Below are positions 26,401 through 35,879 of a DNA stretch of 64,000 nucleotides, piece after piece. Position 1 is the first letter of the stretch; every line of letters starts with the position of its first letter. Under the pieces are notes generated by a model. That model did not search any database, was not told the origin of the DNA, and saw nothing but the letters and a program-made list of their open reading frames with translations. Origin of the DNA: Corallincola platygyrae (GTDB lineage: Bacteria > Pseudomonadota > Gammaproteobacteria > Enterobacterales > Neiellaceae); assembly GCF_039544265.1 (NCBI RefSeq), contig NZ_BAABLI010000010.1, positions 9,893 through 73,892 on the forward strand, written 5' to 3'. Both the position numbers and the translations under genes were made by a program.

Positions 26401-29400
26401 GGGAGATGACTGGTATAGCTATCAGTTTGCCGATGGAGTCTCCGCTGCCAACGTTATTTTCAACGACCTGACAGGCAATCAAACCACAGATCTTTACCGT
26501 GAAGGCGATGGTTGCTACGACATAGAAACCCAGCAATGGAGCGACAGTTGCGCCATTCCTGGCTTCACGGTTTATTTCGAAAAACCGGATGGCTGGGAAA
26601 ATCCAAACCTCTACTTCTGGAGCCCTGGCCCAACAGATGCACCCAATGTAGGTTGGCCTGGCGAGTCGATGGCGGATCTTGGCAGCAACTGGTTCAGCTA
26701 CCAATTCCCAGCGGGCGTTCAGTTCGCCAACCTGATCTTCAACGATGGCTCAGGCAGCCAAACCACCGACCTGTTTAGAGAAGGGAATGGGTGTTACATC
26801 CTGGCAGATGAAAGCTGGGTAGACAGCTGTGATGTGCCACAACCCGGCTTGAAACTCTATTTCAAAAAGCCAGATGGTTGGGGTGACAACATCAACCTCT
26901 ATTACTGGCAGGCAGATCCAGCGCCAGCGGTCGACTGGCCTGGTACGGCGATGACCAATCTTGGCGATGGCTGGTACGTTTTCGAATTCCCACAAGGTGT
27001 CGATAGTGCCAACCTGATCTTCAATGACGGCTCAGGCAACCAAACCACGGATCTGTTCCGCGATGCTGACGGTTGCTTCGGTGAGTTCAGCGACGACTGG
27101 CGTAACAGTTGTATCACGCCGGAGTCGAATACTGATGTCGAGATCCAGAATGCATCGGCACACTGGGTCGCTCTCAACAGTTTACTATGGACTCCTTCAG
27201 ACAACCGCTGGGCTCGCGTCGAACTGGTATCAGCGCAATCTCAATCGATTGTCGTAACGGATAACCAACTCGAAAATGTCGAAGTCTCAGTTGGTTTAGG
27301 TTCGGGCGCATCTATTCCTGCCGATATTGCAGAAAAAGCACCTCACCTGACAGGGCTTGCAGCCTGGTCGGTTGACGGCATTGATGCGGCGATAGCAGAC
27401 CAGTTGCTTAAGGGACACTTGCTACTGGCAGCCTATGACAGCAACGACTTCTTACTTGAAGTAACACGCGTGCAAACACCTTGGCTCTTGGACGAGCTCT
27501 ATGCTTACAATGGTCAGTTGGGTCTTTATTATGAAGCGGGTCAACCACATATCTCGGTATGGGCACCAACCGCTCAAAATGTTCAGCTGATCCTCTCCAG
27601 TGATGCACTGTCTGACACTGCACCTATTGCAGCAACATCTGTCAGCAATGGTGTTTACCACTTCGTTGGTGATGAAAGCTGGAATCTGATGTATTACCAG
27701 TTTGAAATCGCAGTCTTCCACCACTTGAGTGATCAGCTGGAAACCTTCCGCGTGACTGACCCCTACTCAGTCAGCCTGAGTACAAACAGTCGTTATAGTC
27801 AGGTAGTTAACCTGAACGATGCCAGCCTCAAACCAACGGGTTGGGACGCTATTCAGAAAGCGTTGCCACCTCACAGCGATATCACGGTCTACGAAGGACA
27901 TGTGCGTGACTTCAGCGCCTTCGACACCTCGGTACCCGCGGAGCATCGAGGCAAATATCTGGCATTCACCTACAACGGCGTAGACGGCGCACCACTGTCA
28001 GCGGGTATGGCACATCTGCAAGCGCTGCAAGCTGCTGGCCTGAGTCACTTCCACCTTCTGCCGGTCAACGATCTTGGCTCCATCATCGAAGATGAAAGTA
28101 TGCGTGCCGATCTGGACGACCCATACTCACAACTATGCAGCTTGGTGACCACAGACGCTGTCCAAGCTCGCTGTGGTGACTTTGATACGCTGACCTTAGG
28201 TGAAGCGCTGACACAACTGAAAGACGCAGATCCGCTTAGTACTGAGATCCAAGCGATCCTGTACGAACCTCGCAGTGACGCCGCGGTTTCCGTAGACGGC
28301 TTTAACTGGGGTTACGACCCTTACCATTTCAACGCTGTCGAAGGCAGTTACGCGACAGATCCTCAGGGCACAGCGCGCATCACCGAGTTCCGAGAACTAG
28401 TGAAAGCGCTTGATGAAGTGGGACTCAATGTGGTGGTAGACGTTGTATACAACCACACCTTCGCTTCAGGTCTGAATACGCAGTCGGTATTGGACAAAGT
28501 TGTTCCAGGTTACTATCACCGTCGCAACGCCTACAGCGGCGATGTTGAGATGAGCACCTGCTGTGACAATACGGCCACAGAGCACGAAATGATGGCCAAA
28601 CTGCTGACCGATACGCTGGTGCACTGGGCCAAGCAGTATAAGATCGATGCGTTCCGTTTCGACCTGATGGGCCACATTCCAAAAGCTGTGATGGTCGAAG
28701 CCCAGGCAGAACTGCAAAGCCTGACCCTTGCCAATGACGGTGTCGATGGTGCCAACATCTACCTCTATGGCGAAGGTTGGGACTTCGGCGAAGTGGCGGG
28801 TAACCAGCGCTTTGAGCAAGCCACTCAGTTCAACATGGCGGGTACCGGCATAGGTACCTTTAATGACCGTCTGCGCGATGCGGTTCGTGGTGGCAACTTC
28901 ACTGACCGTGGCGATGCTCAGGGTTTCGGTAACGGCAACGAGTTGTTCTGGAACGGCCGAGCACCAGGCGCGTCCAGTCTTGTTGACCAAGCTGACCGTA
29001 TCCGTATCGGTATGGCAGGTAACCTGCAGACTTATCCGTTTGTTGATAACTCAGGTACCACCACTGACGGCCTGAGCTATAGCGGGGTTGGCTACAACCT
29101 GGATCCACAGGAAGCAGTCAACTACGTCGACAAGCACGATAACGAAACTCTGTGGGATAACACGCAACCTAAACTGCCTGATGATCTGACTATTGCTGAA
29201 CGTATTCGCGTGCACGCGCTAAGCCAATCGTTCGTCAACTTAGGCCAGGGTATACCGTTCCATCAGATGGCTTCTGATCTGGCACGCTCTAAGTCGATGG
29301 ACCGCAACTCGTTCGACTCAGGCGATTGGTTCAATAAGATCGACTTCACTAAGCAAAGCAATAACTGGGCGGTAGGCCTACCTCCAGCAGAAAGTAACGA

Positions 29401-30451
29401 TGTACGTTGGGATCGTATGCGTGAAGTGATGAGCAACAGTAATACTGTGGCACAGGCTGCGAATATCGAAATGGCTACGTCCCTGTTCCAGCAGCAACTT
29501 CAGTTGCGCTACGACAGCAAGTTATTCCGTCTCGATACCGCCGATCAGGTAGAGCAACGCTTGGCATACTGGAACACTGGCCCAGACCAGGCAGCAGGTA
29601 TCATCGCCATGAGTGTCAGTGATGGCGTTTGTGCCGGTGATGACTTGGATCCCGCCTATGACGGTATCCTGGTGCTGTTTAATGCTGACCGCGTTAGCCG
29701 CGATATTACTTTGACCGGACTGGGTGGGCTCAGCCTTCACAGCATTCAGCAGAATGGCGCTGACACTGTTGTTAAGACAGCGTCAGTGAATGGGGAGACC
29801 TATACGCTGCCAGCCTTAACCGCTGCGGTGTTTGTTCAGGACCAGGCTGCGGCCCAAGGCGAGTTCCCATGTAACCCAAGCTACGGTGCTGTCACTGAAC
29901 CTGGCTTTACGATTTACTTCAAGAAGCCTGCCGACTGGGCTGCGCCAAATGCCTATTACTGGAACACGGCACCGGAGTCATACGCCATTGATTGGCCAGG
30001 CGCACCTATGCTGCCGCTGGGTGATGATTGGTATAGCTTTGAAATGCCGGCAGGTGTGCAGAGCGCCAATATCATCTTCAATGATGGTAATGGTAACCAA
30101 ACCACCGACCTGTATCGTGAAGGCGAAGGCTGTTATGAGAACGACACTTGGAGTGACAGCTGCGCTCTGCCCGGTTTGAGCTTCTGGTTTGAAAAGCCCG
30201 CTGACTGGACCGACGAAGTGTATCTCTACTTCTGGGGTGCTGCAGTAGACGGTCCAGGCTGGCCAGGTCAGCTGATGACGGATCTAGGTAACGGCTGGTT
30301 CTTCTTCCAGATGCCTGATGGCGTCCGCTCTACCAACCTGATCTTCAGTGATGCCAACGGCACAGGTAATCAAACCAGCGATCTATTCCGGACCGCCAAC
30401 GGCTGCTACAGCGTTGATACCGGTTGGACAGATAGCTGCGACCTGCCCTAG
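23405..30451 (+). CDS. Giant lipoprotein amylopullulanase: GH13 amylase, six CBM26-like, GH13 pullulanase, two CBM26-like
   Basis: Predicted cell-surface starch-degrading enzyme of 2348 residues. A lipoprotein signal ends LLAVGLSAC with Cys22. Residues about 30-580 form a GH13 alpha-amylase: DIVINHTA, GFRVDTVKH (nucleophile Asp), VFGEVFEG (acid Glu) and SGNHDVGR. An Ig-like stretch of about 100 residues follows, then six repeats of about 90 residues starting near 685, 777, 869, 963, 1052 and 1147. Each has an aromatic YFKKPDGWxxxxNLYYW opening and ends QTTDLYREGDGC, resembling starch-binding module 26. Residues about 1240-2140 are a type I pullulanase: N-terminal and CBM48 domains, NWGYDP, DVVYNHT, FRFDLMGH, YGEGWDFG, VDKHDNETLWD and a C-terminal DUF3372-like part. 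Two more modules (from 2166 and 2256) close the protein. Alpha-1,4 and alpha-1,6 cleavage in one chain is inferred. Confidence 0.9.
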   Translation: MIWSQLGKALLVLLLAVGLSACKDRKIEDEVFYFVLPDRFHNGDASNDTAGIDGDKHDHGFDPTDKRYYHGGDLKGLIKKLPYLDQMGVTAIWMTPIFKNMPAVDNSAGYHGYWTIDYTQIDPHWGSNAELQELIEKSHKRDIKVFFDIVINHTADVIRFQECHNADGSLIDPDAGCPYRSLEEIETNPYTPFALPGLEDAKVPAWLNDFEYYHNQGDSTFSGENSLNGDFYGLDDLKTEHPDVVSGMVELFKFWISEYRMDGFRVDTVKHVNIEFWQEWTPAIMAHAEDEGLDDFFVFGEVFEGHPKDLSVYSTKGTLPSVLDFGLYYAIRDVVADHQGTDRLQWIFERDDYYTDADSSAAQLLTFSGNHDVGRIGQQIDIFNPDASEEERLARAELANSILFLARGIPVVYYGDEQGFTGDGNDADAREDMMPSQVAEFNDNDLIGTDDTTAEDNFNKRHPLYKNVKGLSKLLDQHVGLRRGDQYPRYSSAEPGIFAFSRLDRDDKTEYLVVLNTSTETQQYETTVDSNRYIRIWPTFVSQGRNQLSPTSLKPDAEGAIALDVPALSALVYVAQSEVSDPTDTPTLSFSSLTDGAKVMDRVEVEVAMAHDIEPAYPALYGVDFEVSINGGEWTFIGHDAVAPYRVFYDAEGLEDGTPVSFRATATNVPEESVVEVTTEIGAVEGMTILFQKPEDWEAANIYWWAASPQPDTSWPGVAMEPVIGDWYQFKFDDGVTGGSIIFNDGAGQQTTDLYREGDGCYTIEGGWQDSCDLPQPGMTLYFKQPDGWADTINLYYWNAAPADDASWPGVAMELIGEGWYKYQMPTDVQMGNFIFNDGNGNQTTDLYREGDGCFENGDWLVDCVPPQAGIKLYFKKPGDWADSINLYYWNADPAPAVDWPGAAMTDEGNDWFSYQMPLNVTMANLIFNDGSGNQTTDLYREGDGCYADGEWTDTCDITGSEPGFTVYVRRPLSWNVPNIYFWGTGNDPEWPGVEMTALGDDWYSYQFADGVSAANVIFNDLTGNQTTDLYREGDGCYDIETQQWSDSCAIPGFTVYFEKPDGWENPNLYFWSPGPTDAPNVGWPGESMADLGSNWFSYQFPAGVQFANLIFNDGSGSQTTDLFREGNGCYILADESWVDSCDVPQPGLKLYFKKPDGWGDNINLYYWQADPAPAVDWPGTAMTNLGDGWYVFEFPQGVDSANLIFNDGSGNQTTDLFRDADGCFGEFSDDWRNSCITPESNTDVEIQNASAHWVALNSLLWTPSDNRWARVELVSAQSQSIVVTDNQLENVEVSVGLGSGASIPADIAEKAPHLTGLAAWSVDGIDAAIADQLLKGHLLLAAYDSNDFLLEVTRVQTPWLLDELYAYNGQLGLYYEAGQPHISVWAPTAQNVQLILSSDALSDTAPIAATSVSNGVYHFVGDESWNLMYYQFEIAVFHHLSDQLETFRVTDPYSVSLSTNSRYSQVVNLNDASLKPTGWDAIQKALPPHSDITVYEGHVRDFSAFDTSVPAEHRGKYLAFTYNGVDGAPLSAGMAHLQALQAAGLSHFHLLPVNDLGSIIEDESMRADLDDPYSQLCSLVTTDAVQARCGDFDTLTLGEALTQLKDADPLSTEIQAILYEPRSDAAVSVDGFNWGYDPYHFNAVEGSYATDPQGTARITEFRELVKALDEVGLNVVVDVVYNHTFASGLNTQSVLDKVVPGYYHRRNAYSGDVEMSTCCDNTATEHEMMAKLLTDTLVHWAKQYKIDAFRFDLMGHIPKAVMVEAQAELQSLTLANDGVDGANIYLYGEGWDFGEVAGNQRFEQATQFNMAGTGIGTFNDRLRDAVRGGNFTDRGDAQGFGNGNELFWNGRAPGASSLVDQADRIRIGMAGNLQTYPFVDNSGTTTDGLSYSGVGYNLDPQEAVNYVDKHDNETLWDNTQPKLPDDLTIAERIRVHALSQSFVNLGQGIPFHQMASDLARSKSMDRNSFDSGDWFNKIDFTKQSNNWAVGLPPAESNDVRWDRMREVMSNSNTVAQAANIEMATSLFQQQLQLRYDSKLFRLDTADQVEQRLAYWNTGPDQAAGIIAMSVSDGVCAGDDLDPAYDGILVLFNADRVSRDITLTGLGGLSLHSIQQNGADTVVKTASVNGETYTLPALTAAVFVQDQAAAQGEFPCNPSYGAVTEPGFTIYFKKPADWAAPNAYYWNTAPESYAIDWPGAPMLPLGDDWYSFEMPAGVQSANIIFNDGNGNQTTDLYREGEGCYENDTWSDSCALPGLSFWFEKPADWTDEVYLYFWGAAVDGPGWPGQLMTDLGNGWFFFQMPDGVRSTNLIFSDANGTGNQTSDLFRTANGCYSVDTGWTDSCDLP
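25457..27121 (+). repeat. Six tandem starch-binding module repeats inside the amylopullulanase gene
   Basis: Six in-frame copies of about 275 bp begin at 25457, 25733, 26009, 26291, 26558 and 26843. Each encodes a conserved core ending in a Cys that probably pairs with another Cys about 12 residues later (GDGC...DSC). Two further copies start at 29900 and 30170, after the pullulanase. Copies differ clearly at the base level, so the array is not recent. Confidence 0.85.
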
Positions 30452-30480
30452 TGTTTAGTTGATAGCTCACAACAAAAGGT

Positions 30481-30508
30481 AAAGGCCGCTGACGCGGCCT
30501 TCTTTTTT
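30481..30508. terminator. Bidirectional terminator between amylopullulanase and aldo/keto reductase genes
   Basis: AAAGGCCGC-TGAC-GCGGCCTTCTTTTTT lies 30 bases after the stop at 30451 and 33 bases before the converging reductase stop. The T run favours the plus strand; the stem can also act on the minus strand. Confidence 0.85.
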
Positions 30509-30540
30509 GCAATGCCTGTTTGCGTTACATATTGCACAAG

Positions 30541-31593
30541 CTAAAACGGTACCGGGTACTGCTTAAATACCGCGCCAATCTGGGTCAGCGCTTCATCACT
30601 CAGGGTGATATCAAAGGCATCAATATCTTCTTCCAGCTGCGCCATAGACGTAGCGCCGATAATGGAGGATGCCACACCATCGACTTGGTCAACCCAGGCC
30701 AGCGCCAGTTGGGAAGGCGTTATGTTGTGTGCCTTAGCGATGTCGACATACGCAGTCACGGCAGCTTCGGAGGCTGGGTTATCGCGGAACAGGCCATTGC
30801 GCTGAGAGATAGTCCAGCGGCTACCCTCCGGCCGGGCACCATTCAGGTACTTGCCGCTTAACGCACCACCAGCCAAGGGAGACCATGGCAAAAACGCAAC
30901 ATCCGCATGGACGCAGTTTTCGATCAGATAAGGCCAGTCTTTGGCGTGCAGCAGGCTGAACTCATTCTGAATCGACACCATACGTGGCAACGCATGTTTT
31001 TCACTTAGGCGGATATATTCATTGATCCCCCAAGGCGTGTCGTCCGACAGTCCGCAGTAACGGATCTTGCCCGCTTTCACACACTCGTTCAGCGCCTGTA
31101 GGATCTCCAGCATCTGGTTGGAGTGCGCCTCGCCGTCGACATCTGTGAAGCCGATTTGTCCAGGCCAATGTTTGGCAAAATGGGGAGACGTGCGGTTTGG
31201 CCAATGCAGCTGAAACAGATCGATATAGTCGGTTTGCAGTCGCTCAAGGGACCCATCCACCGCCTGGATCACCGTCTCACCACTGATCTCACTGCCATTT
31301 CTTATCCAGCCCAAGCCACCACCGGCGATCTTAGTCGCCAGTACAATCTCTTTGCGACGTTGTGGATTGGCGGCTAACCAGTTGCCGATGATGGTTTCGG
31401 TTTTGCCGTAGGTGTCCGGCGTTGGAGGTACCGCATACATCTCGGCGGTATCGATAAAGTTGATACCACGGGACAACGCATATTCGATCTGTTGGTTGGC
31501 ATCCTGCTGATTGTTTTGAACACCCCAGGTCATGCTGCCAAGACACACTCGTGACACCTCGATGCCGCTGCTTCCCAATCTGGCATATCGCAT
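30541..31593 (-). CDS. Aldo/keto reductase, Tas-like
   Basis: NADPH-dependent oxidoreductase of the aldo/keto reductase superfamily, close to E. coli Tas; the natural substrate is not known. The 350-residue barrel protein shows SRVCLGSMTWG near the start, the catalytic FIDTAEMYAVPP with Asp and Tyr, TKIAGG with the catalytic Lys, and YIDLFQLHWPNR with the His. ATG at 31593 is preferred because GTGGGG just upstream can serve as ribosome site; a GTG at 31605 in that very sequence is the alternative. It converges on the amylopullulanase gene and has no evident operon partner. Confidence 0.9.
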   Translation of the reverse strand: MRYARLGSSGIEVSRVCLGSMTWGVQNNQQDANQQIEYALSRGINFIDTAEMYAVPPTPDTYGKTETIIGNWLAANPQRRKEIVLATKIAGGGLGWIRNGSEISGETVIQAVDGSLERLQTDYIDLFQLHWPNRTSPHFAKHWPGQIGFTDVDGEAHSNQMLEILQALNECVKAGKIRYCGLSDDTPWGINEYIRLSEKHALPRMVSIQNEFSLLHAKDWPYLIENCVHADVAFLPWSPLAGGALSGKYLNGARPEGSRWTISQRNGLFRDNPASEAAVTAYVDIAKAHNITPSQLALAWVDQVDGVASSIIGATSMAQLEEDIDAFDITLSDEALTQIGAVFKQYPVPF

Positions 31594-31740
31594 TCTGTAC
31601 CCCACTAAAGATGATGAATATGAGCGTTCAAACTCATGAAAGAAGAAAACTAGATATATGCGCTTAAGGACAATTTCTCAAGCGGGAGAACAAATTAGGG
31701 CGGCGATAAAAGAGGTTTCACCCAGCCCTGTCATGTCATT

Positions 31741-34700
31741 TTAAGACCGGGACTTGGCCAACTCTCTTTCCAACTTGTGCTGCCGTGCCTGTGGCGAGCG
31801 ACTATACCGTCCAATCAGATAATAGAGACAGGGCACCACAAACAGAGTGATCAGCGTTGACACCAACATGCCACCAAAGATCACCACACCAATGGCAAAG
31901 CGGTTTTCTGCACCCGCGCCACTGGCATAAAGCATCGGCAATGCCCCCAACAACGTAGTAAATGCCGTCATCAGGATCGGACGCAGCCGATAACTTGCCG
32001 CCTGACGGGTCGCGTCCAATAGATCTAAACCTTTGTCGCGAAGCTGATTGGCGAACTCAACGATAAGGATGCCGTTTTTGGTCACCATGCCTATCAACAT
32101 CAACAGTCCAAGCTGGCTGTAGATATTGAAGGTTTCACCGGAGATCAGCAGCGCCCCCAAGCCCCCCACTAATCCCAAAGGCACGGTGATCATCACAATG
32201 CTTGGACTGATAAAACTCTCAAACTGGGCGGCCAGTACCAGGTAACACACCAGCAATGCCAAACCAAACAGCAGCACCACATCACGTTGGCTATCAAAGT
32301 ACTCCTTTGACTCACCGGCATAATCGAAGGTGTATCCCGGTGGCAGCATAGGTCTCGCTTCATCGGCAAGAAAATCGAGCGCTTCGCCCAGGGTGGCTTT
32401 GGCGGTCAGATTGGCTTTGATATTGATAGATTTTTTACGCTGATAATGAAACAGCCCGCGTGCTGAAGCGTGCTCCTCTGCAATAATCAGGGTGTTCAAG
32501 GAGATCAGTTCACCCTTGTCGTTGGGCACATAGACTTTAGCCAGATCGGACTCGGACATGAACTGGCTTTCATCCGCCTTCAGATAGACATCATACTCAT
32601 CGCCGCGCTCCTCGAAGCGCGTTTGGTTGCGGCCACCCAGCAGCACTTCCAACGTTGATGCAATATCCTGTACCGACACCCCAAGTTGACGAGCCACCGG
32701 CAGGTCAATGGTAAGGATCAGCTCCGGTGTGGTCGGGTTGTAATCCAGATCCACGCCTTCCATCAAGCCGCTTTGCTCGGCTTTTTCTGCCAACTCCCGA
32801 GCAAAATGCCATAACCGCTGATAATCCTCGCCCTGCAGGACAAACTGCACAGGCTCGCCCATACGGCCACCAAAACCCGGCACATAGGGGATCACCTTTA
32901 CGTCAGGCACATCGATGGTGGCAGCACGGATCATCTCCACCACATCATGAGCACTCTCTTCCCTGTCCTGCCAGTCTTCCAACTGAATAATGAAAAATCC
33001 CTGATGATCGGCCCAGGATCCAAATGCCGGCGCAGAGTAGTTAAGAGAACGAATAGGACCATTATCTCGTAGCGGGATCAGACGCGCTTCAATCGCAGAC
33101 ATACTTTCAAGCATGCGGTCGTAACTGGTCGCCTCGACACCTGCCACGTACACATTTACTGTGCCGCGGTCCTCCTTTGGCGCAAACGCTTTCTTTTGCG
33201 CCTGGTAACTGAACACCATAGCAGTCAGTGCCGCCAACACTATCACTACCGCAAGCCAACTGTGATTCAGCAGCTTATCTAACCAGCGTCCGTAGCCTTG
33301 TCGCAGTCGTTCCAGTCCGCGATCAATAACAGCCTGCGGGCCCTTGGGTGTGGACTTGGCTTTGTGAAAAACAGCTCCACCCATCACAGGTGCCAGGGTC
33401 AATGCCACCAAACTGGAAACCACCACGGCGGCCGATAACAAAACCGCAAACTCGGTAAACAGTCGGCCCATTTTGCCATCCATAAACAGCAGTGGCAGGA
33501 ACACCATCACCAATACGACGGTTGTGGCAATCACGGCAAAATTCAGCTCACGGGCGCCTTTAAAGGCAGCAACCAGAGGTGACTCGCCATTAGCACGATG
33601 GCGGGCAATGTTTTCGGTGATCACGACTGCATCGTCCACCACCAGGCCGATCGCCAGTACCATCGCCATCAGGGTGATCAAGTTGATGGAGAAGCCGGCC
33701 AGATAAGCAACGGTAAATGCCGATATCAATGAGATAGGCACGGTAACCGCAGGGATAAGCGTCGAGCTGATACGGCCCAAAAACAGATACAGCACCAACA
33801 CCACAAACAGAGCAACATAAGCCAGCGTGGAGTACACCTCAGAAATAGCAGCGCGAATAAACTTGGTGCTGTCGTAATCGATATACAGCTCTGCACCATC
33901 GGGTAGAAACTGCTGCAGATAGGGAAGCTGCCTGCGCACCTCATCAGCCACTTCTAATGGGTTGGCTTGTGACATGGGCACAATACCCAGACCAAAGCTA
34001 TCAACACCGTCAGCCTTAAAGGTGGTGGTATCTTTTTTGGCGCCGACATATACCCGCGCGACATCGCGAAGGTAGACTGGACCGCCCTCGCCTCGCATCA
34101 GCTGGATGTTTTCGAAGTCTTGTTGGTCTTGGTATTGACGATCAACCCGCACAACGCGGTTTAGACTTTCATTGCGGATATAACCAGCAGGTAGCTGGAC
34201 ATTTTCCTGTCGCAGCACATCAATCACGTCCTGAGTCGTTAATCCTCGAGCAGCGAGTTGCTCTGGATCCAGCTCGATATACATCACCCGCTCAACAACA
34301 CCCGAAGTATTGACCGCACTCTCGCCGGGCAACAGGCTGAGTCGCTCAACCAGCACCCGCTCAGCAAAGTCGCTCATATCAACGCGGTCCAGCGCAGATC
34401 CGGTCAGATTGAGCCACATGATCGGTGCATTATCACCATCATCTTTGCGAATAATCGGTTCGTCGACGTCATCAGGCAGATCATTGCGAGCGCGGTTTAC
34501 CGCATCGCGCACATCACTGAGCGCTTCAAGCATGTTGTGACCCTGCTTGAAAGTGATGGTGATGCCAGACCAGCCATCCCAAGAGGAGGACCAGATGTAA
34601 TCAATGCCATCAATGCCGCTGAGTTGATCTTCGATCGGATTGGTTATCTGGGTTTCAACGATAGAGGAGGCACTGCCGCGATAGGCGGTACCGATAGAAA

Positions 34701-34833
34701 CCACCGGGTTATCAATATCCGGCATCTCCCGTACAGGCAAAAGTGAAAGCGAGACAAAGCCAAACACCACCAGCAAGGCACTGATCACAATGGCCAAGAC
34801 TGGCCGGTACATGGCGAGATCAGAAAGCCTCAT
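31741..34833 (-). CDS. RND-family efflux pump inner-membrane transporter (HAE-1 type)
   Basis: Proton-driven trimeric pump of the AcrB/MexF class, 1030 residues, with twelve membrane segments in two halves, each with a large periplasmic loop. The proton-relay acidic pair is in GLVVDDAVVITEN of helix 4 (about residue 400). The start MRLSDLAMYRPVLAIVIS is typical for the subgroup. It overlaps the upstream adaptor gene by four bases (ATGA). No outer-membrane channel gene is beside it, so it may share a TolC-type protein. Substrates cannot be predicted. Confidence 0.93.
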   Translation of the reverse strand: MRLSDLAMYRPVLAIVISALLVVFGFVSLSLLPVREMPDIDNPVVSIGTAYRGSASSIVETQITNPIEDQLSGIDGIDYIWSSSWDGWSGITITFKQGHNMLEALSDVRDAVNRARNDLPDDVDEPIIRKDDGDNAPIMWLNLTGSALDRVDMSDFAERVLVERLSLLPGESAVNTSGVVERVMYIELDPEQLAARGLTTQDVIDVLRQENVQLPAGYIRNESLNRVVRVDRQYQDQQDFENIQLMRGEGGPVYLRDVARVYVGAKKDTTTFKADGVDSFGLGIVPMSQANPLEVADEVRRQLPYLQQFLPDGAELYIDYDSTKFIRAAISEVYSTLAYVALFVVLVLYLFLGRISSTLIPAVTVPISLISAFTVAYLAGFSINLITLMAMVLAIGLVVDDAVVITENIARHRANGESPLVAAFKGARELNFAVIATTVVLVMVFLPLLFMDGKMGRLFTEFAVLLSAAVVVSSLVALTLAPVMGGAVFHKAKSTPKGPQAVIDRGLERLRQGYGRWLDKLLNHSWLAVVIVLAALTAMVFSYQAQKKAFAPKEDRGTVNVYVAGVEATSYDRMLESMSAIEARLIPLRDNGPIRSLNYSAPAFGSWADHQGFFIIQLEDWQDREESAHDVVEMIRAATIDVPDVKVIPYVPGFGGRMGEPVQFVLQGEDYQRLWHFARELAEKAEQSGLMEGVDLDYNPTTPELILTIDLPVARQLGVSVQDIASTLEVLLGGRNQTRFEERGDEYDVYLKADESQFMSESDLAKVYVPNDKGELISLNTLIIAEEHASARGLFHYQRKKSINIKANLTAKATLGEALDFLADEARPMLPPGYTFDYAGESKEYFDSQRDVVLLFGLALLVCYLVLAAQFESFISPSIVMITVPLGLVGGLGALLISGETFNIYSQLGLLMLIGMVTKNGILIVEFANQLRDKGLDLLDATRQAASYRLRPILMTAFTTLLGALPMLYASGAGAENRFAIGVVIFGGMLVSTLITLFVVPCLYYLIGRYSRSPQARQHKLERELAKSRS

Positions 34834-35879
34834 GCGCGAGGATGCTCAATAACCTGAACGCGAACACCATCACGCAGTTTCACCAAGCCCTCGGTGACGA
34901 TCTCATCCCCAGCTTTCAGGCCGGTAACCACTTCAACAAAATCGCTGTTACGGGCACCGAGTTCAATCTCGACTTTTTCAACATGATCGCCATTTAAACG
35001 GTAAGCAAAACGCTGGTGGCCTTCATATGCCACCGCCTGCAGCGGTAGGCTAACCACGGTTTCTTTCGCCAACGGCAAGTCACCAGTTAAAAACGTACCC
35101 GGCAACAACAGGTTGTCATGATTATCTATGGTCAGCTGTAACCGCATGTTCAAGGTCTGGTCGCTAACGCGGCTATCGATGTAAGCCAGTTTGGCGACCA
35201 CGGAGCGTGCTTGCAGCGCATCAGCGTTTAAAGCAAACGCGGTGCCCTTTTGAATACGGTGTTGATATTTTGCAGGGACTGACACGTTCATCTTCAGCTG
35301 CGAGGTATCGTCCAGCGTGGTCAGCACAGTATCGCTGTTAACCAACTTACCCACACTTAAATCAACCAGCCCGACATTGCCTCGAAACGGCGCGCGAATA
35401 GCACGGTCTTCCAGCGCCGCCTTGGCTAAAGCGAGTTCAGCCTGCTGAATGGCCACCTGCGCATCAGCTGCATCAACCTCTGACGTAGAAACTGCATGTT
35501 GTTTGGCAAGTTGGTGGATCTGCTTCTGACGACGAATATCATCTTTTAACTTGGCCTGCTCACGACGCACGGTCGCTTGCTCATGACGATCATCCAGTTG
35601 CAATAACAACTGACCCCGTTCCACTTCCTGACCAGATTCGATATAGATGGCTGTGATACGACCATCCACTTCCGGCGTAATGTTCACTGCATGGTGGGAA
35701 AACACCGTGCCCTGTAAAGGCACGCTTTCGGCGATAGAGGCTTTGTTGAGCTTTTCAACTCGTACACTGATGGCAGGTGCAGTTTCGTCATGAGATGCCT
35801 GTGCATTCTCACTATCGAGTAAGAACATGGCTCCGGCGGCTACCAAAATGCCCAACACTACCGCTGCGATCCGAATCAT
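34830..35879 (-). CDS. RND efflux periplasmic adaptor (membrane fusion protein)
   Basis: AcrA/HlyD-type adaptor linking the RND pump at 31,741 to an outer-membrane channel. The N-terminus has a membrane or signal segment (IAAVVLGILVAAGAMFLL). VDGRITAIYIESGQEVERGQLLLQLDD is the first half of the lipoyl-like domain, followed by a coiled-coil hairpin (about residues 95-150) and the second half at RAPFRGNVGLVDLSVGKLV. A beta-barrel and membrane-proximal domain end the 349 residues. Translationally coupled to the pump gene. Confidence 0.92.
   Translation of the reverse strand: MIRIAAVVLGILVAAGAMFLLDSENAQASHDETAPAISVRVEKLNKASIAESVPLQGTVFSHHAVNITPEVDGRITAIYIESGQEVERGQLLLQLDDRHEQATVRREQAKLKDDIRRQKQIHQLAKQHAVSTSEVDAADAQVAIQQAELALAKAALEDRAIRAPFRGNVGLVDLSVGKLVNSDTVLTTLDDTSQLKMNVSVPAKYQHRIQKGTAFALNADALQARSVVAKLAYIDSRVSDQTLNMRLQLTIDNHDNLLLPGTFLTGDLPLAKETVVSLPLQAVAYEGHQRFAYRLNGDHVEKVEIELGARNSDFVEVVTGLKAGDEIVTEGLVKLRDGVRVQVIEHPRA

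Noticed and set aside
25457..27121. Regular repeats considered as a CRISPR-like array
   Set aside because: The period of about 275-290 bp, the in-frame coding and the divergence between copies show protein-domain repeats, not short direct repeats with spacers.
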